64,000 bases of DNA from Atopobiaceae bacterium (lineage in GTDB: Bacteria; Actinomycetota; Coriobacteriia; Coriobacteriales; Atopobiaceae): positions 122,681-186,680 of the forward strand of contig JAFWIE010000017.1 of assembly GCA_017533825.1 (NCBI GenBank). Direction: 5' to 3'. The notes under the pieces were generated by a model. That model ran no database searches. It was not told the DNA's origin and saw nothing but the letters and a program-made list of their open reading frames with translations. The translations under genes and the position numbers were made by a program. Shown one piece after another: positions 36,604 through 43,923 of the stretch; positions within the stretch are counted from its first letter, which is position 1; the number at the start of each line of letters is the position of its first letter.

Positions 36604-36705
36604 TCGCTCCAGAACAGCCGCATTGTATATTGCCCACTTGCAGCCATCGCAGCTACGCTTACCGGAGGTCACATTGAACGTGATAAACGAAGCGCACGTC
36701 GTAGC

Positions 36706-36711
36706 TATAAT
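36706..36711 (+). promoter_or_regulatory. Likely -10 box before the EIIB-dehydroquinase-like gene
   Basis: The 159-base gap after aroE-aroK holds a perfect TATAAT 52 bases before the next GTG, in a locally AT-rich stretch. The -35 is poor. It suggests the fusion gene can be transcribed independently of the aro operon. Confidence 0.5.
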
Positions 36712-36762
36712 TTCCATAAACGAATTAGCTGTTTTTCGAGTTTTCTTCAAAAGGGGGCGTGC

Positions 36763-37650
36763 GTGGACCAAATTGCGAAGGAGGTGCTTGCAGCCCTCGG
36801 CGGTAGCGAAAACGTACTTACCAACACCGTCTGCATGACGCGTCTACGCGTGACCCTGCGCGATCCCCAAATTGTTGACTATGACGCTCTCAACAACGTT
36901 CGCAACGTCCTCGGCACGGCTACACGGGGCGGGAACGGCCTTGAGGTCGTCTTTGGCCCTCGTGTAATCGACGGGATCTACCATGCCTTCCTGCGTCTCA
37001 CGGGTATAGAGGCGGGAACCGACGCGCTCTTCCCCATGTCGCGTCAAGAGTCGAACTTCAGAGTGCAAATCAATTCCACTCCACGCACTCCGACCGTCGA
37101 TCAACGCGAATGGGACAGTGATCATCTAGATCAAGGAGACATAGAAACGCTCAAGGAACTCTTTGCGGACGAGCAGGAGCGGAGCACAGCGGATATCGTG
37201 CCGAAACCAGTCGCGCAGGCCAAAGACCCGTGCAACCTCTTGGTCATCAATGGCCCCAACGTCAATATGATCGGGCTCGGCCTCGCAACCAATGCCGAGG
37301 TCGAGGACTTCTCTGTCATCCTCGAGCTGTGCAAGGAGACCGCCCAAAGCGAAGGGTTTGCCCGTTGCGTGTGCCTCCAATCGAACCACGAGGGGGATTT
37401 GGTCGACTGGGTGCAGGATGCATGGGGCAACTACGGTGCGATCGTCATCAACCCCACCTCGTATGCTGCGACCTCAATCACCTTGCGCGAGGCAATTCGC
37501 AGCGTGGGCATCCCCACGATTCGAGTGAATCTTACCGATGACGAGATGCCTTCCTGCTTGGATGACGTGTGCGCCGAGCACATCACAAACAATGGCATCG
37601 CGAGCTATGCCCTTGCCATTCGCGAACTGGCAGACCTCTGCATGGCCTGA
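36763..37650 (+). CDS. Fusion of a PTS EIIB domain to a degenerate type II 3-dehydroquinate dehydratase domain
   Basis: A 295-residue protein of a combination I do not recognise. Residues 1-85 match a glucose-family EIIB domain (LGGSENVLTN, CMTRLRVTLRD with the phosphorylatable Cys24, GNGLEVVFGPRV). A linker of about 70 residues follows. Residues 157-292 match type II dehydroquinase (AroQ): NGPN at 163-166, QSNHEGDLVDW at 206-216, VINP at 228-231. The lid segment with the catalytic Arg and Tyr is replaced by GLGLATNAEV. The AYxHTS histidine becomes Ala in SYAATS. The EVHISN stretch with the catalytic His reads RVNLTD. Dehydroquinase activity is therefore doubtful. GTG start with AGGGGG. The position after a complete aro set suggests regulation of, or sensing by, that pathway (inference). 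Confidence 0.85.
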   Translation: MDQIAKEVLAALGGSENVLTNTVCMTRLRVTLRDPQIVDYDALNNVRNVLGTATRGGNGLEVVFGPRVIDGIYHAFLRLTGIEAGTDALFPMSRQESNFRVQINSTPRTPTVDQREWDSDHLDQGDIETLKELFADEQERSTADIVPKPVAQAKDPCNLLVINGPNVNMIGLGLATNAEVEDFSVILELCKETAQSEGFARCVCLQSNHEGDLVDWVQDAWGNYGAIVINPTSYAATSITLREAIRSVGIPTIRVNLTDDEMPSCLDDVCAEHITNNGIASYALAIRELADLCMA

Positions 37651-37686
37651 TGGCTTTCTACATCGCCTGATGCAGGCGAAATCAAA

Positions 37687-37706
37687 TGCGGGCCCGAAGG
37701 CCCGCA
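37687..37706. terminator. Hairpin between convergent genes
   Basis: TGCGGGCC pairs with GGCCCGCA around a CGAA loop. There is no good T run on the plus strand; the minus strand continues ATTTGATTTC. It lies between the EIIB fusion and the folate enzyme and may stop both. Confidence 0.55.
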
Positions 37707-37709
37707 ACG

Positions 37710-38309
37710 TTACATCTTGCGACAGTGCCAGATGCTTCCCTCAGTGACGAGCACGTCCACCGGGATGTCGTGTCCATCGTGTGGAAGCGGATTGCTGCTC
37801 ACCTGCACTGACCTCACAAGCCCGACCTTGTCGCCAGGATAGAACGCGAGGAACTCGTCGTAGTAGCCCGCTCCGTAGCCTACGCGATATCCCTCGGCGT
37901 CAAAGACCAAGCCAGGCACGAGACACACAGAGCCCAGCATGTCCTTCACTCCCAAGGAAGGTGCATCCACAGGGGGCGCCGCGAGACCGCGTGAGCCACG
38001 CTTGATGGATTGAAGCGACTCCATCTCGTACCACGAAAGAGTGGATGACTTGTCGTCAAGGTACGGGAGGCAAACCCGCTTGCCGTCCGCAAAGGCTGCC
38101 TCTATGAGCGGGTAAGTGTCTATTTCCTCATGAATCGGCAGGTAGAACAGAATCGTCCGGGCATTCCGGTACATACCCAAACGCCCCAGCATCGTACGCA
38201 CCGAACCATCTATTCGATCGGAAAAAACCTTCGGCATGCTCTCGCACAACGCCAAATACTGATTCAGCAATGACGCCTTACTCGCGTCAGCGCCTTGTGA
38301 ACTTGCCAT
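37710..38309 (-). CDS. 5-formyltetrahydrofolate cyclo-ligase family protein
   Basis: A 199-residue enzyme of folate metabolism that converts 5-formyl-THF to methenyl-THF with ATP. Characteristic segments are LFYLPIHEEIDTYPLI, GKRVCLPY and VPGLVFDAEGYRVGYGAGYYDEFL, the last being the phosphate-binding region of the family. I use the ATG at 38309, six bases after AGGGGG; a second ATG six bases upstream is too close to that site. It converges with the EIIB fusion and diverges from the metalloprotease gene. Confidence 0.88.
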   Translation of the reverse strand: MASSQGADASKASLLNQYLALCESMPKVFSDRIDGSVRTMLGRLGMYRNARTILFYLPIHEEIDTYPLIEAAFADGKRVCLPYLDDKSSTLSWYEMESLQSIKRGSRGLAAPPVDAPSLGVKDMLGSVCLVPGLVFDAEGYRVGYGAGYYDEFLAFYPGDKVGLVRSVQVSSNPLPHDGHDIPVDVLVTEGSIWHCRKM

Positions 38310-38421
38310 GTGCATCCCCCTTCCATAGTTGTATCTACGATAACCTACCTTGGTCGGTGTTACTTCGATAAACTGGGTGATAGGTGAGAAAAAATCGCAA
38401 GGCGACCGAGGTTTTCGACCA

Positions 38422-39123
38422 ATGGAAATATTCACCATAAACATGGGGGCGTATGATGTGCGCGTGACACGCAAACGTGTCAAAAACATCAACTTCCGCA
38501 TTGGCCCACACGGTGAGGCGCTCATGAGCATACCCCTGCATGTAAGTCATGCGGAGGCGGAGCGGATCGCACGCGAACACGCCTCCTGGTTCGAGCGCGC
38601 CCTCACACGCTCGCAGGCTCGCAAGGGCGAGGCCCCCGTACAGTGGGGCACCGGTGAGAAGCTGAACGTCTGGGGGCGGCCGGTGACGCTGCGTGTGCTC
38701 CCCCCAAGCGAGACCTCAGCGCCCTGCGAGCTGAGAGACGACGAGCTGCTTGTCCGCGACGGCCCGAGCGCCGTCTGGCGCTCCCACGAAGTCGAGAATT
38801 GGCTCCAACAGGAGCTCATGGCCTATCTGAACGATATCCTCCTCGACCGGGAGCTGGCAATCGGTTGCACGCCAACCCACATCACCATACGTCGCATGAA
38901 AACTCGCTGGGGCTCGTGCACTCCCTCCACAGGGCGCATCCGTATGAATACCGCTCTCGCCGAATGCCCACACGCATGCGCAAACACCGTCCTCGTGCAC
39001 GAGCTCTGCCATTTGATCGCGCACGACCATGGCCCGCGTTTCCAGGCGCTGATGGACCTCCATTGTCCCGGATGGCGCGTCACGCAGCGTTGGCTCGACG
39101 ACCACCCTCCTCGTGCGCTCTGA
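38422..39123 (+). CDS. M48/YgjP-type zinc metallopeptidase-like protein (DUF45)
   Basis: A 233-residue protein of the SprT/YgjP group. The zinc motif HELCHLIAHDHGPRF (HExxH plus a distal His) lies near residues 193-207, preceded by RRMKTRWGSCTPSTGRI, the family's WGSC signature. No signal peptide or membrane helix is present, so it is cytoplasmic. The physiological substrate of this family is not known to me. The start is the ATG at 38422 with CGAGG upstream, though spacing is long. trpS follows after 75 bases. Confidence 0.85.
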   Translation: MEIFTINMGAYDVRVTRKRVKNINFRIGPHGEALMSIPLHVSHAEAERIAREHASWFERALTRSQARKGEAPVQWGTGEKLNVWGRPVTLRVLPPSETSAPCELRDDELLVRDGPSAVWRSHEVENWLQQELMAYLNDILLDRELAIGCTPTHITIRRMKTRWGSCTPSTGRIRMNTALAECPHACANTVLVHELCHLIAHDHGPRFQALMDLHCPGWRVTQRWLDDHPPRAL

Positions 39124-39159
39124 TAAACACGCTCGTCGCATCATCGCGTCGCAACGATG

Positions 39160-39165
39160 TACAAT
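39160..39165 (+). promoter_or_regulatory. Possible -10 box of trpS
   Basis: TACAAT lies 34 bases before the trpS ATG. A -35 match at proper spacing is weak. No T-box leader fits in the 75-base gap. Confidence 0.35.
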
Positions 39166-39198
39166 ACCAAGGTTCGATTCGACCGAAAGGACAGCTCC

Positions 39199-40248
39199 AT
39201 GCCCAATGAGGGAAGCTACGATGCGGCACTGCGCCGCAGCAACCAGATCAGCGCGGACCTGCGCGTCAATCCAGGCAAATACTGCATGCTCACCGGCGAT
39301 CGCCCCACCGGGCGACTCCACCTCGGCCATTACTTCGGCACATTGCGCGAGCGTGTCAACCTGCAGAACCTTGGTGTCCGCACCAACGTCATCATCGCGG
39401 ACTACCAGGTAATCACTGACCGCGACACCACCGACCACATCGCGGACAACGTACTCAACATGGTCATCGACTACCTTGCCTGTGGCATTGATCCCGCGCG
39501 GACGATGATCTTCACGCATTCCTCTGTTCCCGCACTCAACCAGCTCATGCTTCCCTTCCTCTCGCTCGTAAGCGAGTCCGAGCTTCACCGCAACCCTACG
39601 GTCAAGGCGGAACAGGAGGCGAGCGGCCACACGCTCACGGGGCTTTTGCTCACCTATCCCGTGCATCAGGCGTGCGACATCCTCTTCTGCAAGGGCAACA
39701 TCGTGCCCGTCGGTCGAGACCAGCTCCCCCACATCGAGCTGACCCGCCAGATCGCGCGTCGCTTCAACAAGCGCTACGGCAAGGTCTTCCCCGACGTGAG
39801 CGGACTTCTCACCAGCACCCCCATGTTGCCAGGCCTCGACGGACGCAAGATGAGCAAGAGCTACGGCAATGCCATCTCGATCTGCATGACCGACGCAGAG
39901 ACTGCAAAGCTCATCCGCAAGTCGCGCACCGACTCCGAGCGCAACATCACCTTTGACCCCGAGAATCGCCCCGGTGTGGCGGCGCTGCTCACCACGGCGG
40001 GCATCTGCACCGGTCGCGAGCCGGCAGAGATCGCGGAGGAGATCGGCATGGGCGGCGCCGGTCAGCTCAAGCGATTCGTCACCGATGCGGTCAACGACTA
40101 CTTCGCACCCATTCGTGCCCGTCGCCAAGAGCTCGAGAAGGACATGGACTACATTCACGACGTCCTTGCCGACGGCAACCGCCGTGCCAACGAGATAGCA
40201 AACGCCACGCTCGACGAAGTCCGCGCAGCCATGGGCATGGTGTACTAA
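39199..40248 (+). CDS. trpS: Tryptophanyl-tRNA synthetase
   Basis: A 349-residue class I synthetase charging tRNA-Trp. The HIGH-type motif is in TGRLHLGHYFG and the KMSKS motif in DGRKMSKSYGNA. It has a typical dimeric core and C-terminal helical anticodon domain. I start at the ATG preceded by AAAGGA, seven bases apart; an in-frame upstream ATG lacks a site. The N-terminal 30 residues precede the fold (YCMLTGDRPTG). It is the only synthetase in the window. Confidence 0.95.
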   Translation: MPNEGSYDAALRRSNQISADLRVNPGKYCMLTGDRPTGRLHLGHYFGTLRERVNLQNLGVRTNVIIADYQVITDRDTTDHIADNVLNMVIDYLACGIDPARTMIFTHSSVPALNQLMLPFLSLVSESELHRNPTVKAEQEASGHTLTGLLLTYPVHQACDILFCKGNIVPVGRDQLPHIELTRQIARRFNKRYGKVFPDVSGLLTSTPMLPGLDGRKMSKSYGNAISICMTDAETAKLIRKSRTDSERNITFDPENRPGVAALLTTAGICTGREPAEIAEEIGMGGAGQLKRFVTDAVNDYFAPIRARRQELEKDMDYIHDVLADGNRRANEIANATLDEVRAAMGMVY

Positions 40249-40289
40249 CGATGTAAGGGCACCAGGGGCCATCCAAATGCGTCGATGAG

Positions 40290-40318
40290 CGCCCACTGGG
40301 AGTCAATCCCGGTGGGCG
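40290..40318. terminator. Hairpin between trpS and the convergent gene
   Basis: CGCCCAC pairs with GTGGGCG, extended by GGGA with TCCC around GTCAA. No long T tract on either side, so termination strength is uncertain. Confidence 0.6.
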
Positions 40319-40331
40319 TTCGTGATGCGCC

Positions 40332-40862
40332 TTAGCTCTTGAGCCAGCGAACCAAGCGCTCTCTTGGATCTCCCCCACGCACTGGCTTCTCCTCACTTCC
40401 CCCAGCATCGCTCTTGTCGACCGTCACCTTCAGGTCGCGATAATACGCAGCCACAAAGCCGATGTATTCGCCCATCTCGAAGCTTGGCAGCAGCTCCGGC
40501 TCAGAGACCTCTCCCTTCAGGCTTTCCACGTTCCCCTCGCATGCCGCTTGAACGTTACGCAAATCCGACTCGAGTGCCGCCTTCAGGGCGCGCGAGGGCT
40601 CCTTGCCCGACCGCAAGGTCTCCGTGAATGCGTTCTTGTCGGCCAGCAGCGCGGCAAGCACCTGTTCGCGCAGTGTGGGATGCTCCGCGTCGGCAAAGAC
40701 CCACGAGGCGAGCTCCGCATAAGCGCGCGTGCGCATGACGTCATCCGTGGGATCGGTCGCAAGCAAATCGCGCAAGGCGCCCACCACCGTACCGTCCAGC
40801 ACATGCCTGAAGACCACCAGACGGTCGAGGGGCGACACCAACGCAGCGCTTCTTTCGCTCAT
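40332..40862 (-). CDS. Uncharacterised protein, faint DUF815 N-terminal resemblance
   Basis: A 176-residue soluble, mostly helical, acidic protein. The pattern PLDRLVVFRHVLDG, VLAALLADKNAF and ALESDLRNVQ recalls the helical N-terminal part of DUF815 ATPases, but no P-loop follows and the gene ends at WLKS. It could be a free-standing version of that domain or unrelated. The start has a strong AGGAGGAAAG site. It lies 71 bases after ilvN on the same strand. Function unknown. Confidence 0.6.
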   Translation of the reverse strand: MSERSAALVSPLDRLVVFRHVLDGTVVGALRDLLATDPTDDVMRTRAYAELASWVFADAEHPTLREQVLAALLADKNAFTETLRSGKEPSRALKAALESDLRNVQAACEGNVESLKGEVSEPELLPSFEMGEYIGFVAAYYRDLKVTVDKSDAGGSEEKPVRGGDPRERLVRWLKS

Positions 40863-40933
40863 TCTTTCCTCCTAGCTAGCATGGCGACCCGCAGCACATT
40901 CCGACGTCGCCTCTAATCCAAAGATTGGATATC

Positions 40934-41443
40934 CTAAAGCCTCGTCACGTTGCGCATCACGGCTGAGCCGCGCTGCAACGAGACCACACCAGTCCTGCAT
41001 ATCTCGAGTATCTCGTAATCGCGCATCAGGTCAATGAAGTTGTCGATGTGGCGGCTCTCGCCCACCAGTTGCAGGATGATGGCATCACGGGTGTAGTCCA
41101 TGACCTTCGCGTCGAAGGCGCCCGCAGCGTCAAGTATGTCGTTACGTGCAACGGCACTGGAGTTGGCGAGCTTGATGAGCAACAGCTCGCAGTTGACCGT
41201 CGATTCGCGGTCGAGCTCGCTCACCACCTTGATGTCGGGAAGCTTATACAGCTGGCTCTTCAGCTGCTGCTTTGCCTGCTCGTCGCCGTCGAAGAGCACG
41301 GTGATGCGCGAGAGGTCCGCGGACTCCGTCTCGCTCACCGTGAGGCTCGAGATGTTGAACTGCCGCCTTCGGAACATGCTCGTGACTCGGTTGAGCACGC
41401 CGAACTGGTTACGCACGAGAATCGCGAACGTATAGCGTTCCAT
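40934..41443 (-). CDS. ilvN: Acetolactate synthase small (regulatory) subunit
   Basis: A 169-residue regulatory subunit. An ACT domain forms the first 75 residues (YTFAILVRNQFGVLNRVTSMF, RQFNISSLTVSETE), followed by the C-terminal activation domain. It normally binds valine and activates the large subunit. The ATG is one base after the ilvB stop, so translation is coupled. The start MERYTF is the family norm; the longer upstream reading lies within ilvB. Confidence 0.95.
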   Translation of the reverse strand: MERYTFAILVRNQFGVLNRVTSMFRRRQFNISSLTVSETESADLSRITVLFDGDEQAKQQLKSQLYKLPDIKVVSELDRESTVNCELLLIKLANSSAVARNDILDAAGAFDAKVMDYTRDAIILQLVGESRHIDNFIDLMRDYEILEICRTGVVSLQRGSAVMRNVTRL

Positions 41444-41444
41444 G

Positions 41445-43118
41445 CTACTCACCAACCTTGTAGAACACGTCATCAAGCGTCCCGCCCGGAGGCATCATGG
41501 GGAGCACGAGCTCGTCAGCGTCTATTGCGCAGTCTATGAGGTACGGTCCCTGCGCCCGGAATGCGATGTCCAGCGCCTCCCGCAGGTCTTCGAGGGACTT
41601 GACATGCGCGCCATCGGCGCCAAACGCCCGGGCGAGCATAACGAAGTCCGTCATGCGCCCCGCAAGGCTCGTCTGGCTGCAACGATTCCCATAGAAGAGG
41701 CGCTGCCATTGGCGCACCATCCCCAAGGCGGCGTTGTTCATGAGGAGCACCACGATGGGCAGCTGTTCTGCCACCGCAGTTGCAAGCTCGTTCATGCACA
41801 TGTAGAAGCCCCCGTCACCTATGACGAGGACGCTCCGTCGTCCCGTCCCCATGGCCGCACCAATCGCAGCCCCAAGGCCGAAGCCCATGGTACCGAGTCC
41901 CCCACTCGTCACGAAGGTGCGTGGTCGCTCAAAGCGAAGCGTCTGCGCGGCCCACATCTGGTGCTGCCCAACGTCCGCCACGACGCAGGTGGCGGCGTCG
42001 AGGTGCTCATTGAGTGCGAGCAGGGCGTTGCGCGGCGTGAGACCCTCGCGACGATCGAGAACACCGAACTCCTGCGCTCGCAGGCCTGCGACGTACTCGC
42101 TCCAGTTCGTGCGTGCCCTTCTACGTATAAGCGGAAGCAGCTCCTGCAAGGCGACCTTGAGGTCACCCGCCAGTGCAAAGGAATCGTTGGTGTTCTTGCG
42201 AAGCTCCGAGACGTCGACATCGATGTGTACGATGGTGGCACCCGGCTTGAATTTGGCACGATTGCCCGTGGCGCGATCGTTGAAGCGAGCGCCCAAGGCT
42301 ATAAGGCAATCGCTCTCTCGCATCGCAAGCGTCGAGGCCAGCCTTCCATGCATGCCTTCCATCCCCAAGAAGCGAGGATGATCGGTAGGAACTCCCGAGA
42401 TTCCCATGAGAGAGCAGCCAATGGGGGCGTCAATCGCATCGGCGAGCTCGATGATGAGCTCTTGAGCCCCACAGGAGATGGCTCCCCCACCAAAGTACAC
42501 GTAGGGACGCACGGAGGCATTGATGGCCTCCGCAGCGCCGATGAGCTCGTCGCGGCAGTAACGCTGGGAGGGCCTCTCGGGCATGGCGGGCGGCATGCGC
42601 TCCCACTCGGTCTCGCTCTCCTGCGCATCCTTCGTGACATCGACTAGGACGGGGCCGGGACGCCCCGAACGCGCCAGCGCGAAGGCCTCGCGTATGGACG
42701 ACGCAAGTTTAGTGACGTCGCTCACGAAGTAGTTATGCTTGGTGATGGGCAGCGTAATGCCCGTAATGTCAATCTCCTGGAAAGCGTCGGTGCCGATGTT
42801 GTCCTGCGCCACGTTGCCCGTGATCACGACCATGGGCACCGAGTCGAGGAAGGCCGTTGCGATGCCCGTCACCAGATTCGTAGCACCGGGGCCCGACGTC
42901 GCGATGCAAACGCCCACCTTGCCTGTGGAGCGCGCGTAGCCATCTGCCGCATGGGTCGCACCTTGCTCATGGGCAGTAAGCACATGGTGGATGTCGTGAC
43001 GGTGTTGGTACAAGGCGTCGTAAATGTCGACGACCGTTCCCCCGGGGAATCCATACACCACGTCAACGCCCTGCTCCATGAGCGTGCGCACTATGATTTC
43101 GGACCCCTGCAACAGCAT
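41445..43118 (-). CDS. ilvB: Acetolactate synthase large (catalytic) subunit
   Basis: A 557-residue thiamine-diphosphate enzyme that condenses pyruvate with pyruvate or 2-oxobutyrate, the first committed step to branched-chain amino acids. Motifs are GFPGGTVVDIYDAL, the catalytic Glu in HEQGATHAADGYAR, the central FAD-binding domain, and the TPP site GDGGFYMCMNEL through MNNAALGMVRQWQ. The ATG at 43118 follows AGGGGG. A TATAAT box lies 33 bases upstream. No ilvC or ilvD is adjacent. Confidence 0.96.
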   Translation of the reverse strand: MLLQGSEIIVRTLMEQGVDVVYGFPGGTVVDIYDALYQHRHDIHHVLTAHEQGATHAADGYARSTGKVGVCIATSGPGATNLVTGIATAFLDSVPMVVITGNVAQDNIGTDAFQEIDITGITLPITKHNYFVSDVTKLASSIREAFALARSGRPGPVLVDVTKDAQESETEWERMPPAMPERPSQRYCRDELIGAAEAINASVRPYVYFGGGAISCGAQELIIELADAIDAPIGCSLMGISGVPTDHPRFLGMEGMHGRLASTLAMRESDCLIALGARFNDRATGNRAKFKPGATIVHIDVDVSELRKNTNDSFALAGDLKVALQELLPLIRRRARTNWSEYVAGLRAQEFGVLDRREGLTPRNALLALNEHLDAATCVVADVGQHQMWAAQTLRFERPRTFVTSGGLGTMGFGLGAAIGAAMGTGRRSVLVIGDGGFYMCMNELATAVAEQLPIVVLLMNNAALGMVRQWQRLFYGNRCSQTSLAGRMTDFVMLARAFGADGAHVKSLEDLREALDIAFRAQGPYLIDCAIDADELVLPMMPPGGTLDDVFYKVGE

Positions 43119-43150
43119 AGGCAAACCCCCTTTGCACCTTTGATGCATGG

Positions 43151-43156
43151 ATTATA
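43151..43156 (-). promoter_or_regulatory. -10 box of ilvBN
   Basis: A perfect TATAAT on the minus strand, 33 bases before the ilvB ATG. -35 match is weak. The 187-base gap to the divergent regulator gene is too small for a full T-box, and no leader peptide was seen. Confidence 0.5.
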
Positions 43157-43254
43157 GAGCAACGGGGCGTTCGAACGACCCTGTTTCCCATCGAGGGCGT
43201 TCACGAAGCTCGCGTACCTTCGGTTCCCTCGCCCACGCGCTCGCCTCATTGTCC

Positions 43255-43260
43255 TATAAT
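43255..43260 (+). promoter_or_regulatory. -10 box of the cupin regulator gene
   Basis: A perfect TATAAT 46 bases before the ATG at 43306, divergent from the ilvBN promoter about 100 bases away. -35 not clear. Confidence 0.5.
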
Positions 43261-43305
43261 CAGCCGAATGAATCTAGGACACAGCATTCAGGAAAGGGGA
43301 CTCGC

Positions 43306-43866
43306 ATGTCTACCGACGAGAAGGCGCTGCGCGAGATTGGCGAGCGCATCCAAGGCCTGCGCGAAGCTTGCGACGTGTCACGCGAAGACATGGCGGCAGA
43401 CCTCGAGGTAAGCCTCGAGACGTACATCTCCTGGGAGGAGTCTGGTGCCGACGTGCCCATCTCGGCCATCTACCATATGGCCCAACGCTTCGGCGTCGAG
43501 TTCACAGAGATTCTCACGGGCACGGCCGCCAAGCTCGACACCTTCCAAGTCGTCCGCTCGGGCGAGGGACGCGAGGTGGAGCGCTATCCCGGATACCACT
43601 TTGAAGACCTCGCCTTCCGCTACCAGCGCAAGATCATGCAACCGCTCGAGGTCACCATCGACCCGTCTGATGATCCCGCCAAGCTCGTCACGCATGGAGG
43701 CCAAGAGTTCAACCTCGTTCTCGAGGGAACTGTCGTGGTCGTTTGGGGCAACCGCGAGTTCCACCTCAACCCCGGTGACAGCATCTACTTCAACCCCGCC
43801 ATACCCCATGGCCAGCGCTGCGGCGGCGACCTACCCGCACGGTTTGTGACCGTCATCGCCGAGTAA
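43306..43866 (+). CDS. XRE-family regulator with a C-terminal cupin domain
   Basis: A 186-residue protein. Residues 8-65 are a helix-turn-helix of the XRE type (GERIQGLREACDVSREDMAADLEVS, YISWEESG). Residues 108-185 are a cupin barrel (FNLVLEGTVVVVWGNREFHLNPGDSIYFNPAIPHGQR). Cupin-linked XRE proteins usually bind a small ligand and control an adjacent operon. Here the acyl-CoA ligase gene follows 57 bases later, so it is the likely target. GGAAAGGGG supports the start. Confidence 0.9.
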   Translation: MSTDEKALREIGERIQGLREACDVSREDMAADLEVSLETYISWEESGADVPISAIYHMAQRFGVEFTEILTGTAAKLDTFQVVRSGEGREVERYPGYHFEDLAFRYQRKIMQPLEVTIDPSDDPAKLVTHGGQEFNLVLEGTVVVVWGNREFHLNPGDSIYFNPAIPHGQRCGGDLPARFVTVIAE

Positions 43867-43923
43867 GAGCCGCAAGCAGCAAGGGGATTCGACTCCCCGG
43901 TTAGGAAGAAAGAAAGTCAGACC

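Noticed and set aside
38716..40296. 526-codon minus-strand frame across trpS and the metalloprotease gene
   Set aside because: Antisense to two real genes, with no conserved motif.
41442..42647. 401-codon plus-strand frame opposite ilvB
   Set aside because: Antisense shadow of a highly conserved enzyme.
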